Assembly: GCF_041435435.1 (NCBI RefSeq)
Contig: NZ_CP108494.1
Span: 7,350,501-7,414,500, forward strand
Source: Streptomyces sp. NBC_01241
Lineage (GTDB): Bacteria; Actinomycetota; Actinomycetes; Streptomycetales; Streptomycetaceae
DNA length: 64,000 nt
Direction: 5' to 3'
Positions 43,187 to 52,051 of the stretch are shown one piece after another. Made by a program: the position numbers and the translations under genes. The notes under the pieces were generated by a model. It worked only from the letters and a program-made list of their open reading frames with translations, was not told the origin of the DNA and did no database searches. Position 1 is the first letter of the stretch. Every line of letters starts with the position of its first letter.

Positions 43187-43765
43187 ATGGACGAGGAGTT
43201 CCGGTCACTGACGGACCGGCTGGCTGACGAGGCGGGGGAGTCGGCGGCGTACCGCAGACTACTCGCCACCGACGACGACGAGGAACTGGCCCGCGTCCTC
43301 GTGGAACGCGAACGCCCGCTCTGGGCAAGGGAGATAGCCGCGTTCCGGCTCGGCTGCGCCGGAGACCGGCGGGCCTTCGAGGCGCTGGTCCTGCTGCTCA
43401 ACCACCGTGACCCCGAGCGCTGCGTCTGCGCCGCCCACGCCCTGGTGCGCCTCGGCGACCCCCGCACCCCGCGGGCAGCCGCCGCCCTGGCGACCAACAC
43501 TTTGCGCACCGCGTACGCCCTGCATCCGGTACGGCTCCTCACCGCGCTGCGGGCCCCGGAGTCCGTACCGGCGCTGATGAGCACCCTGGAGCGGCTGCTG
43601 GCCCCCGGCGATCCGCACTGGCGGGTGGCGCTCGCCTGCGTGGAGGGGCTCGGGCAACTCGGGGACGAACGGGCCCGCCCGCTCCTGGAGGCGACGGTGC
43701 CGCACCCGCGACTGGGCGGCGCGGCGCGGGACGCGCTCAGCCGGCTGCGGGGGCCGGAGGCCTGA
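43187..43765 (+). CDS. HEAT-repeat protein
   Basis: 192 residues of paired amphipathic helices: AREIAAFRLGCAGDRRAFEA, then HRDPERCVCAAHALVRLGDP and HWRVALACVEGLGQLGDERA are three of about four HEAT-like units. Such proteins act as binding scaffolds; the partner is unknown. Upstream in-frame codons lack family character, so the start is taken as the ATG at 43187. Its 3' end overlaps the convergent GNAT gene by 29 bases. Confidence 0.78.
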   Translation: MDEEFRSLTDRLADEAGESAAYRRLLATDDDEELARVLVERERPLWAREIAAFRLGCAGDRRAFEALVLLLNHRDPERCVCAAHALVRLGDPRTPRAAAALATNTLRTAYALHPVRLLTALRAPESVPALMSTLERLLAPGDPHWRVALACVEGLGQLGDERARPLLEATVPHPRLGGAARDALSRLRGPEA

Positions 43766-44312
43766 GAGCGCGTGCGTAGCGCAGCTCGGGCACGAGTACG
43801 CCGTCCACATCGAAGGGCTCCTCGGCGCCGTCGGGGAGGAAACCGGCACGCTCGTAGAAGCGCCGGGCCGGGGCGTTCTCCTTCAGGACCCACAGCACCA
43901 GGTCCGGGAAGCCGTCCGCGGCGGCGCGGGTGAGCATCTCCGTCAGCAGGGCGCGGCCGGCCCCGGTCCCGATCTGCTCGGGCGTCACATAGATCGCGTA
44001 CAGCTCGCCCCGTGCCGTCCGTCGGCCGTTCTCGCGGTACGGGCCGTAGCAGGCCCAGCCGATCACCCCGAGTCCCGGCCGCTCGGCCACCACATTCACG
44101 ACCGTGTTGCCCTCGGCGAAGAATCCGCGGCGCCGTCGCGCGTCCTCGGCGATGTCCATGGCGTCGAGATGCGACTGCGGCATCAGTCCGGCGTACGCCG
44201 CCTGCCAGCCGCGCACCCGGACCTTCGCGACCGCCTCGCAGTCGTCGACCGTCATGTCCCGCACGCGCACGCGGGCGTCGGGCATGCGGGGCGGCGTCGT
44301 CCGTATCGTCAT
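43737..44312 (-). CDS. GNAT acetyltransferase
   Basis: 191 residues. GNAT signatures: VRVRDMTVDDCEAVAKVRVR with GWQAAYAGLMP, LYAIYVTPEQIGTGAGRALL (acetyl-CoA loop), and LWVLKENAPARRFYERAGF. I choose the ATG at 44312 rather than the one at 44321 because a strong hairpin that appears to terminate the upstream peptidase gene begins at that point. Confidence 0.88.
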   Translation of the reverse strand: MTIRTTPPRMPDARVRVRDMTVDDCEAVAKVRVRGWQAAYAGLMPQSHLDAMDIAEDARRRRGFFAEGNTVVNVVAERPGLGVIGWACYGPYRENGRRTARGELYAIYVTPEQIGTGAGRALLTEMLTRAAADGFPDLVLWVLKENAPARRFYERAGFLPDGAEEPFDVDGVLVPELRYARALRPPAPAAG

Positions 44313-44349
44313 ACGGGCCATCCTGGCTCATGCGCCAGGATGGCCCGTA
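44312..44349. terminator. Hairpin terminator of the peptidase gene
   Basis: TACGGGCCATCCTGGC pairs perfectly with GCCAGGATGGCCCGTA around a short loop (16-base stem), 31 bases after the peptidase stop and directly ahead of the GNAT start. Confidence 0.85.
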
Positions 44350-44379
44350 CCGGTTTGTCCGGCCCTGGTTCGGCAGCCG

Positions 44380-45993
44380 TCAGCCGCGGAAACCGAGCAG
44401 GCCGTGCAGGATGCCGCCCCTGCTGCCGGCGCCCGCGCCCGGGGCCGACTTGACCGACTTCGCCGCCGCCTTGCCCGTCAGCGGATTCGGGTCGGGGGAC
44501 TTCGCGCAGACCGCGTCCGCGTCGGCGTGGCTGCCGTTGCCGCGCGGGACGGTGCCCTTGGCGAGATAGTCCGCCAGATAGGTGTCCAGGCAGTCGTTGC
44601 CGCTCAGCGTGATGCCGTGGTTTCCGCCGCCCTGCTCGACCACCAGGCTGGAGCCGCGCAGCTTGCGGTGCAAGGTGACACCGCCCTCGTAGGGCGTGGC
44701 CGCGTCCTCGGTGGCCTGGAAGAGCAGCACCGGCGGGAGGCTGCTGTTGGAGACCCCGACCGGATTCAGCGGCTCCACCGGCCAGTCGGCGCACGGGGCG
44801 TTGTACCAGGTGTTGTTCCAGGTGAAGAAGGGTGCCTTGGCCTGGACGTTCCAGCTGTCGTTGCGCCAGGTGTTCCAGTCGCGGGGCCACTGGGCGTCGC
44901 GGCACTGCACGGCCGAGTAGACCGAGTACCCGTTGTCGCCCTTCGCGTCGACCGCGCCGAACTTCTCGTACGCCTTCACGAGCGCGTCCTGGTCGTGGTC
45001 GTTCACATACGCCGCGAACGCGTCGGCCAGGTAGGGCCAGTAGCCGTTGTAGTAGCCGCCCGGCAGGAAGGTGTCCTCGACCTCGCTCGCCCCGACCGTT
45101 CCGCCCGCCGGGTGGTCCTCGACGGCGTCATGCATTGCGTACCAGGCACGCTCGACCGCTGCCGGGTCGCTGCCGAGCCCGTACGTGCTGTCGTGCTTCG
45201 CCACCCAGGCGGCGAACGCCTTGTGGCGGGCGTCGAAGGCGTAGTTCTGGCCGATGTTGTCGTCGTACCAGACGCCCTCCGGGTCGACGTTCGAGTCGAG
45301 CACCAGGCGCCGCACCCGCTCCGGGAACAGCTTGGCGTACACCGCGCCGAGGTAGGTCCCGTAGGAGTACCCGAAGTAGTTGAGCTGCTGGGAACCGGTC
45401 GCCTGCCGGATGACATCGAGGTCCTTGGCGGCGCTGACCGTATCCATGTGGGGCAGCAGATCCGGATACTTCTCCCCGCATGCCTTTGCGAACGAGCGGG
45501 CCCGGTTCCGGTTGGCCTCCTCCACGGCGGGCGAGCCCGGCACCGAGTCGGGACGCAGCGGAGCGAAGTACCCCGGTACGCAGTCCATTGCGGGTTCGCT
45601 CTTCCCGACGCCGCGCGGGTCGAAGCCGATCACGTCGTACTGCGCGGCAATCGGCTTCGGCAGCGAGGACGCGACGAACCCGGCCATGGAGAGGCCGCTG
45701 CCGCCGGGGCCGCCCGGGTTGACGAACAGGGGGCCCTGGAAGGTCTCCGAGGTGTGCGGGATCCGGGAAAGGGCGAGGGTGATCTGCCGACCCGACGGAT
45801 CGTCATGATCGAGCGGAGTGCTGACCGATGAGCACTGCAGCCTCGGGTACGACTCGGTACCGCAGTCGGTCCACGTGAGCTGCGCCGCGGTGCGCGGCGT
45901 GCCGGTGTCGGCGGTCGCCGGGGGCGGCGCGGCGGTCACCAGACCGGCGACCGTCGCACCGACGGCGAACAGAATTCCTGGACGTTTCGTCAT
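44380..45993 (-). CDS. Secreted tripeptidyl aminopeptidase, SlpD/TAP type (S33)
   Basis: 537 residues. A signal peptide (MTKRPGILFAVGATVAGLVT, AP-rich after it) precedes an alpha/beta hydrolase: FVNPGGPGGSGLSMAGF (oxyanion region), YDVIGFDPRGVGKSEP, nucleophile Ser in NYFGYSYGTYLGAVYA, Asp in FQATEDAATPYEGG and His in GGNHGITLSG. The C-terminal part is the TAP-like domain, with a Gly/Ala-rich tail. It releases tripeptides from protein N-termini outside the cell. GGGAGG precedes the ATG. Confidence 0.92.
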   Translation of the reverse strand: MTKRPGILFAVGATVAGLVTAAPPPATADTGTPRTAAQLTWTDCGTESYPRLQCSSVSTPLDHDDPSGRQITLALSRIPHTSETFQGPLFVNPGGPGGSGLSMAGFVASSLPKPIAAQYDVIGFDPRGVGKSEPAMDCVPGYFAPLRPDSVPGSPAVEEANRNRARSFAKACGEKYPDLLPHMDTVSAAKDLDVIRQATGSQQLNYFGYSYGTYLGAVYAKLFPERVRRLVLDSNVDPEGVWYDDNIGQNYAFDARHKAFAAWVAKHDSTYGLGSDPAAVERAWYAMHDAVEDHPAGGTVGASEVEDTFLPGGYYNGYWPYLADAFAAYVNDHDQDALVKAYEKFGAVDAKGDNGYSVYSAVQCRDAQWPRDWNTWRNDSWNVQAKAPFFTWNNTWYNAPCADWPVEPLNPVGVSNSSLPPVLLFQATEDAATPYEGGVTLHRKLRGSSLVVEQGGGNHGITLSGNDCLDTYLADYLAKGTVPRGNGSHADADAVCAKSPDPNPLTGKAAAKSVKSAPGAGAGSRGGILHGLLGFRG

Positions 45994-46654
45994 ATGGCCT
46001 CCCGTGGTGGGGGAACGCGGCTGCGTGGGGTGCAGCCCCCGCCGCATGCTCCCCACATTCACGCCCGGAAGACCTGTTCTGATGAGAGTTGACCCATTTG
46101 CCCTCTCGGGATGCGCCGGGTCCCGGACCCGGATATGTCACATCCGCACGGTCGGAACAGGGTCGGCCGGGCCGGCTCGGAGCCGTCGAGCGGTGACCAC
46201 CGCCCGTGGCGCAGGGGCAGCCGGCGGGCCGAGCCGTGGTGCGAGGGGCCGATGCCGAACTCGGTCGCCGGCTCGTGGACGTACCGTGTGATGCGCCGCT
46301 GGTACCACTGGGGCGCATAGGCGCCCTCGGTGCAGAGCCGCTCGTACCGTCGCACCGGATGGGGGTGGCGCTGCCCGAGCCGCCGCATGTACCACTCCCG
46401 GGCGCCGGGGCGCCGGGGCGCAGATGCGCGTGGTCACTGCGTCGGCGGTGAAGCGCGCGCTGTTCCCGGCCATGGTGGGTTCTCGACCGCATTGTCCCAG
46501 CGCATGGACGCCTCCTCGGTAGCACTGAAACAAGGAATAGAACACCTGTTCCCTTGATCGTTTTCTCCCCTTCGTCCCGGCCCGGATTTTGAGCGGCGTG
46601 CCGGAGGTGATTGGCTCAGCACACCCGGAACAACCGAGTGCTGGAGGAACAGCC
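45994..46654. other. Long gene-poor interval
   Basis: About 660 bases between the divergent peptidase and SRPBCC genes. A minus-strand open frame of about 110 codons (46388-46059; contains GAYAPQWYQRRITRYVHEP) has moderate coding bias but no recognisable family, no good ribosome site and several unlikely codons; it could be a remnant. 46540-46600 is relatively AT-rich (GAACACCTGTTCCCTTGATC) and may hold the SRPBCC promoter. Confidence 0.35.
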
Positions 46655-47098
46655 ATGGCGCAGGTCGAGGCCACGACAGAGCGAGTCATCGCGGCGGATG
46701 CGGAGACGGTGTTCGACGCGCTGGCCGATTACGCGGAGACCCGGAGCAAGGTGCTGACCGGCCACTTCAGCGAGTACGAGGTGCGCGAGGGCGGTGACGG
46801 CGAGGGCACCCTCGTCCACTGGAAGCTCCAGGCCACCAGCAAGCGGGTGCGCGACTGCCTGCTGGAGGTCACCGAGCCCACCGACGGCCGGCTCGTGGAG
46901 AAGGACCGCAACTCCTCCATGGTCACCACCTGGACCGTCACCCCGGCCGGTGAGGGGAAGTCGAAGGCGGTCGTGTCGACCGTCTGGAACGGCGCCGGCG
47001 GCATCGGCGGATTCTTCGAGAGGGCCTTTGCCCCCAAGGGACTCGGCCGGATCTACGACGAGCTGCTGCAGAACCTCGCCACCGAGGTCGAGAAGTAG
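46655..47098 (+). CDS. SRPBCC family protein
   Basis: 147 residues: MAQVEATTERVIAADAETVF, then DALADYAETRSKVLTGHFSE and, at the end, FAPKGLGRIYDELLQNLATE. A polyketide-cyclase-like ligand-binding fold with unknown ligand. GGAGG lies seven bases before the ATG. It is upstream of the DHA2 exporter on the same strand, but the 190-base gap argues for separate promoters. Confidence 0.8.
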   Translation: MAQVEATTERVIAADAETVFDALADYAETRSKVLTGHFSEYEVREGGDGEGTLVHWKLQATSKRVRDCLLEVTEPTDGRLVEKDRNSSMVTTWTVTPAGEGKSKAVVSTVWNGAGGIGGFFERAFAPKGLGRIYDELLQNLATEVEK

Positions 47099-47285
47099 CT
47101 CCACGCTTTCTTGACCGGCCTCACCGGTTCGGGTGGTCTTCTCGGCCCGTCGGTTGTGCGCCGTAGTGGCTCTCACCGGGGGATAAGCCCCCCCGAGTGC
47201 GCCGTCAGCGCCCCCGTCGCGTTTGCCCTTGCTCGTCGCCCGATGCGAGAAATGGGCGGCGCAGATGCGACGAGGGGAGCGGCAC

Positions 47286-49736
47286 GTGGTGGGTGGGATC
47301 ACTCTGTTGGAGGACGAGCCGGGCGGCACGGGGGCCGCCGAAGCGGCGACCACGGTGCCGATGCCGCAGCCCTCACCGCTCCCCGCCGAGAAGGAGGCAG
47401 CCGCCGCTCCGTCCCCCGTGCCGGAGACAAGCCCCCGTCACATCCGGCTGGTCTTCCTGGGACTGATGCTGACGCTGCTGCTCGCGGCGCTCGATCAGAT
47501 GATCGTCGCCACCGCACTTCCGAAGATCGTCGGTGAGCTGCACGGCCTGGAGAAGATGTCCTGGGCCGTCACCGCGTACCTCCTCGCCTCCACCATCGGG
47601 CTGCCGATCTACGGAAAGCTCGGCGACCTCTTCGGCCGCAAGAGCGTCTTCCAGTTCGCGATCGTCGTCTTCGTCATCGGCTCCGCGCTGGCCGGCTGGT
47701 CCCGCACCATGGACGAACTGATCGCCTTCCGCGCCGTCCAGGGCATCGGCGGCGGCGGACTCATGATCGGTGTCCAGGCAATCATCGCGGATGTCGTGCC
47801 ACCCCGGGAACGCGGCCGGTTCATGGGGCTCATCGGCGCCGCCTTCGGCCTCGCCTCCGTCGCCGGCCCGCTGCTCGGCGGCTTCTTCACCGACCATGCC
47901 TCCTGGCGCTGGTGCTTCTACATCAACGTCCCGTTCGGCCTGATCACCCTCGCCGTCATCACCGTCGTGCTGAAACTCCCCCGGCCCACGGTCCGCCCCC
48001 GCCTCGACGTCCTCGGCGCGCTGCTCCTCGCGACCGCCTCCACCTGCCTGGTGCTGCTGACCAGCTGGGGCGGTACGGAGTACGCCTGGGGATCGCGCAC
48101 CATCCTGGGGCTCGGCGCCGGGGCCGTCGGAACGGCCCTGCTGTTCCTCGTCGTCGAGCACCGGGCAGCCGAACCGATCATTCCGCTGCGGCTGTTCCGT
48201 GACTCGATCTTCAATGTCACCGCGCTCGTCGGCGCGGTCGTCGGGGTCGCGCTCTTCGGCGCCGCCAGCTATCTGCCGACGTTCCTGCAGATGGTCGACG
48301 GCGCCACGGCCACCGAGTCGGGGCTGCTGATGCTCCCGATGATGGGCGGCATCGTCGTCGCGTCCGTCGTCTCCGGCCAGCTGATCTCCCGTACCGGCCG
48401 CTACCGCGTCCATCCGATCCTCGGCGGCGCCGTCTCGGTGGTCGGCATGTGGCTGCTCTCCCGGCTCGAAACCGGCACGCCGCGGTTCGAATACAGCATC
48501 GCGCAGGCCGTGCTCGGCATCGGGATCGGCCTGATCATGCCGGTACTCGTGCTCGCCGTGCAGAACTCCGTACGGCCCGCCGATCTCGGCGCCGCCACCA
48601 GCGCGAACAACTACTTCCGGCAGATCGGCGGCAGCGTCGGCGCCGCCGTCTTCGGGACGCTCTTCGCCGGCCGTCTCGCCGACGCGCTCGCGGTCCGTCT
48701 GCCGTCCGGCGCCGATCTGCCCGACCCCGAGTCGATCACCCCGCAGCTGGTCCATGCCATGGAGCCCGCGCTGCGCGACAGTTATATCCAGGCGTACGCC
48801 GACGCGATGCCGCGGATCTTCCTCTACCTCGTGCCGGTGCTCGCGCTCGGCCTGTTCTTCGCCTTCTTCCTCAAGGAGAAACCGCTGGTGTCCCACCACA
48901 GCCCCGAAACCGCCGCCGAGTCCGCACCGATCCCCGCCGCCCGCGCCACGGCCGCCGCTCCGCCGCCCGTGTACCTGTCGGGCGTGCCCGTGTGCGGCAG
49001 CGTCCAGCACCCCGACGGTACGAAGGTCCCGCGCGCCGCCCTCACCCTCATCGACGTCCAGGGACAGCAGGTTGGACGGGGCGCGAGCGGGGACGACGGG
49101 AGGTACGCGCTGAGCGTGCCCGGCGCCGGCAGTTACGTCCTCATCGCCGCGGCCGGCGGTCACCAGCCGCAGGCCGTCAGCGTCACCGTGGGCGAACGGC
49201 CCGTCGAACTCGATGTGGTGCTCGGCGGTGCCGGGCGTCTCGCCGGGAGCGTCGTCACCGCCGACGGCATCCCGGTGCGCGATGCCGCCGTCACCCTCAC
49301 CGATGTGCGCGGCGAAGTGGTCGCGTCCACCCGCAGCGGCCGCGAAGGCGGCTATGTGATCACGGAGTTGGTGGCCGGCGAGTACACCTTGGCCGCCAGC
49401 GCCCCCGCCTTCCGGCCCGCCGCCCTGCCGGTGAGCGTGCAGGCCGCCAGGGAGACCCGGCAGGACATCGAGCTCGCCGGTGGTGCGGTGCTGCGCGGCG
49501 TCGTACGGGCGAGCGGCGGCCGGCTCGTCGAGGACGCCCGGGTCACACTCCTGGACGCGGCGGGCAATGTGGTCGACACCCTGACCACCGGGCCCGACGG
49601 CGCGTTCCGGTTCGTCGACCTGTCCACCGGTGAGTACACGGTGATCGCGGCCGGGTATCCGCCGGTGGCCACCGTCCTCCAGGTCGCGGGTGGCGGACGG
49701 ACCGAACGCGACCTCCAACTGGGGCACGCGGACTGA
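47286..49736 (+). CDS. DHA2-type MFS exporter with C-terminal regulatory-like repeats
   Basis: About 817 residues. An N-terminal Pro/Ala-rich tail leads into ~14 membrane helices typical of the EmrB/QacA drug:H+ antiporters: MIVATALPKIVGELHGL in helix 1, GKLGDLFGRKSVFQ (motif A), AGPLLGGFFTDHASWRW (motif C). After residue ~550 come three beta-rich carboxypeptidase-regulatory-like units of about 80 residues: VCGSVQHPDGTKVPRAALTL, LAGSVVTADGIPVRDAAVTL and LRGVVRASGGRLVEDARVTL. This tail is not needed by ordinary DHA2 exporters. GTG at 47286 has GGGGAG upstream; an ATG 21 bases earlier is in frame. Confidence 0.88.
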   Translation: MVGGITLLEDEPGGTGAAEAATTVPMPQPSPLPAEKEAAAAPSPVPETSPRHIRLVFLGLMLTLLLAALDQMIVATALPKIVGELHGLEKMSWAVTAYLLASTIGLPIYGKLGDLFGRKSVFQFAIVVFVIGSALAGWSRTMDELIAFRAVQGIGGGGLMIGVQAIIADVVPPRERGRFMGLIGAAFGLASVAGPLLGGFFTDHASWRWCFYINVPFGLITLAVITVVLKLPRPTVRPRLDVLGALLLATASTCLVLLTSWGGTEYAWGSRTILGLGAGAVGTALLFLVVEHRAAEPIIPLRLFRDSIFNVTALVGAVVGVALFGAASYLPTFLQMVDGATATESGLLMLPMMGGIVVASVVSGQLISRTGRYRVHPILGGAVSVVGMWLLSRLETGTPRFEYSIAQAVLGIGIGLIMPVLVLAVQNSVRPADLGAATSANNYFRQIGGSVGAAVFGTLFAGRLADALAVRLPSGADLPDPESITPQLVHAMEPALRDSYIQAYADAMPRIFLYLVPVLALGLFFAFFLKEKPLVSHHSPETAAESAPIPAARATAAAPPPVYLSGVPVCGSVQHPDGTKVPRAALTLIDVQGQQVGRGASGDDGRYALSVPGAGSYVLIAAAGGHQPQAVSVTVGERPVELDVVLGGAGRLAGSVVTADGIPVRDAAVTLTDVRGEVVASTRSGREGGYVITELVAGEYTLAASAPAFRPAALPVSVQAARETRQDIELAGGAVLRGVVRASGGRLVEDARVTLLDAAGNVVDTLTTGPDGAFRFVDLSTGEYTVIAAGYPPVATVLQVAGGGRTERDLQLGHAD

Positions 49737-49925
49737 CCGTTCCACGGGACGGCATGGTCCCACCGCCCGGCGCCCGGCCGGGACCGCGCCGAGCCGTGCA
49801 CGGCAGGGTGCGCCGGGCGCCCCCCCGGGGGTGATTGCGCCGATGATCGGCGGACGCCGGACCCGGGGCCGTACCGTGGAGTCACGTACCGCAGAGAGTT
49901 GCGGTGGGGAAGGAGCCTTCCACCC

Positions 49926-51158
49926 ATGGATCTCGGTGTGCCGCCGCAGAGGACACCACGGCAGCACGACGCCGCGGCGGGCCGTGTGCCGCTCGCCGTG
50001 GTCGTGGTCGACGCGGACGGGCTCGTTTCGCACTGGTCGTCCGGCGCGAGACGGCTCTTCGGCCCCACCAGGGAGCAGGCGGTCGGCTGTTCGGCTGGCG
50101 AATTCCTTCCGGTCTCGGGTGCGTTGAGGCAGGCGGTCGGAATCGAGGACGACGGGGACCTCGACGGGTTCGGCCCCGAGCCCGAGGGGCTGCTCAGCGG
50201 GACCGTCGCCTACCCGGCGGCCGGCCGGGCCCGGGTCGACGAACCCGAGCATGGCAGGATCGACGTCCTGTGGTGGGCCTACCCGCTGGTCGGCCCCGGG
50301 ACCGGGCGGCTGCTCGTGCTCGCCGCGGACGCTGCCCAGCTGCGCGACGCCGACTGGGCCGAGGGCCCGGAGGCCGAGACGATCGCTCCCGGTTTCGCGC
50401 TGCACACCGACTTCCCCGGCTACCAGGAGCTGGCGGGCCGACTGCCCGAGATCCTGCCCAGCATGAGCGTCCACGAGGCGACCAGGATCGTCGCTCAGAT
50501 ACTCGAACTGGGCTATCCCGTCCTGGAGACCGTACGGGTGCGGCCCGGCGACCGTCTCGTCCTGTGCACCGACGGTCTGGTCGAGGTCCGCGGCCAGGAC
50601 ATCGGCGCCGGGCTCGCTGCGCTCTGCGCCTCCGCGGCGCACCCCGCCGCCTCGACGGACGACGCCTGCGACACGATCATCCGCGCCCTGAACCCGAGCG
50701 GCGGCCGCAAGGACGACGTGGCGCTGCTGATGGCCCGGCTGAACGGCATCCCGGACGGCAATGTCGCGGAGTGGCAACTGGCCCTGGATCCAAGGGAAGT
50801 GGCCCGCTCCCGGCGTCTGGTGCGCGGGAAGCTCCTCGACTGGGATCTGCCGGACGCGGTGGAGGCCGCCGAGCTGATGGTCAGCGAGCTCGTCACCAAC
50901 GCCGTGAAGTACGGCCGCACCCACCACATCGGGCTCCGCCTGGTCCGTACCCGCGCCCTGCTCTGCGAGGTCAGTGACGACGAACCCGCCCCGGCCACCC
51001 TGCTCGACGCCACGGCCGACGACGAGTCGGGCCGGGGACTGCGGGTGGTGAGCGGCCTCGCCCGTGAATGGGGCACCAGTACCACGGCACACGGAAAGAC
51101 CGCCTGGTTCGAACAGGCGCTCGGCCGTGTCCCGCGCCCCCGGTCGCACACCGTGTGA
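49926..51158 (+). CDS. PAS / residual SpoIIE / HATPase regulator, internally deleted
   Basis: 410 residues. The N-terminus is PAS-like (AVVVVDADGLVSHWSSGARR). Around residues 195-200 the chain passes from ARIVAQILELGYPVLE-like sequence straight into VRVRPGDRLVLCTDGLVEVR, the C-terminal motif of a SpoIIE phosphatase, followed by KDDVALLMARL. The first two PP2C metal motifs (GGDWYD and GDVxGHG) are missing. The C-terminus is an RsbW-like HATPase: VRGKLLDWDLPDAVEAAELM with VSELVTNAVKYG. The full-length Streptomyces relatives I recall are about twice as long with GAF and complete phosphatase domains. It is therefore a probable deletion derivative that may keep kinase/anti-sigma function. Confidence 0.8.
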   Translation: MDLGVPPQRTPRQHDAAAGRVPLAVVVVDADGLVSHWSSGARRLFGPTREQAVGCSAGEFLPVSGALRQAVGIEDDGDLDGFGPEPEGLLSGTVAYPAAGRARVDEPEHGRIDVLWWAYPLVGPGTGRLLVLAADAAQLRDADWAEGPEAETIAPGFALHTDFPGYQELAGRLPEILPSMSVHEATRIVAQILELGYPVLETVRVRPGDRLVLCTDGLVEVRGQDIGAGLAALCASAAHPAASTDDACDTIIRALNPSGGRKDDVALLMARLNGIPDGNVAEWQLALDPREVARSRRLVRGKLLDWDLPDAVEAAELMVSELVTNAVKYGRTHHIGLRLVRTRALLCEVSDDEPAPATLLDATADDESGRGLRVVSGLAREWGTSTTAHGKTAWFEQALGRVPRPRSHTV

Positions 51159-51270
51159 AGGGTGCCGCCGCGGCCGGTGAATGTGGTGGACGCTCTTGCC
51201 GCGGCCGCCCCCGGGACGATAGTCCGTACCTGAGTAAATTGCCTCGGAACAAACGGACTTGGAAGTGCAT

Positions 51271-52002
51271 ATGGGCGTGTCGCTGCGATACCGCGAGGCG
51301 TGGGAGGGTTTCTGGTCCGCCACCTCGGACACGCCCGGTGAGGCGATCTGGGACGCCGACCCCTCCCTCAGCTCCGTACCCCACAGCGAGCTGCTCCTGC
51401 CGTACGCCGACGCCTCGCTGCCCGTCGTCGACCTCGGCTGCGGGAACGGTACCCAGACCCGCTATCTCGCCACCCGCTTCCCCCGGGCGATCGGGGTGGA
51501 TCTCTCGCACGCCGCGATCACGCACGCGCGCCGCGCCGATCCCGACGAGGTCGCCGAGTTCGACCAGCTCGACCTGGCCGACGCGGAGGCGGTCGCGGCG
51601 CTGCACGAACGGATCGGCGACACCAATGTGTACATGCGCGCGGTGATCCACCAGAGCGAGGCCGAGGCCAGGCCCGCCGTCGCCGCTGCGGTCACGACGC
51701 TGCTGGGGGAGCGGGGCCGGGCCTTCGTCGCCGAGCTGACCCCGGCCTCCAAGACGGTGCTCCAGCAGGTGGCGCAGGGCCCGGACGGACCGCCCGCGAA
51801 ACTGCGCCGGGTCCTGGAGCACGGGCTGAATCCGGCGAGCGCCACGGAGGAGGAGGTGCCTCAGCTGCTGCGGGCGGCCGGTCTGATCACGCTGGCCGGC
51901 GGCGAAACCGCCCTGGCCCAGACCGAGCGGCTGCCCGATGGAACCCGCATCGAGCTGCCCGCCCGCTGGTTCGTCCTGGCCGCCACACCGGCAGCGGCCT
52001 GA
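51271..52002 (+). CDS. Class I SAM-dependent methyltransferase
   Basis: 243 residues. Motif I is VVDLGCGNGTQTRYLA, followed by GVDLSHAAITHARR. It methylates a small molecule; the substrate is unknown. TTG at 51259 in the same frame is an alternative start. It stands alone between the HATPase gene and the convergent LysR gene. Confidence 0.85.
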   Translation: MGVSLRYREAWEGFWSATSDTPGEAIWDADPSLSSVPHSELLLPYADASLPVVDLGCGNGTQTRYLATRFPRAIGVDLSHAAITHARRADPDEVAEFDQLDLADAEAVAALHERIGDTNVYMRAVIHQSEAEARPAVAAAVTTLLGERGRAFVAELTPASKTVLQQVAQGPDGPPAKLRRVLEHGLNPASATEEEVPQLLRAAGLITLAGGETALAQTERLPDGTRIELPARWFVLAATPAAA

Positions 52003-52051
52003 CGGCCGGCCGCCGTACCCGTAGCTTCCGACGGCCGGCCGTCGCTCGTCC

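Noticed and set aside
46059..46388. A ~110-codon minus frame as a small gene
   Set aside because: No family, no ribosome site and uneven coding bias; kept only as a comment on the intergenic region.
47373..51332. A 1,319-codon open frame on the minus strand
   Set aside because: Lies opposite the DHA2 exporter and SpoIIE/HATPase genes; high-GC DNA leaves such antisense frames open. Composition is low-complexity Gly/Arg/Asp with no family motif.
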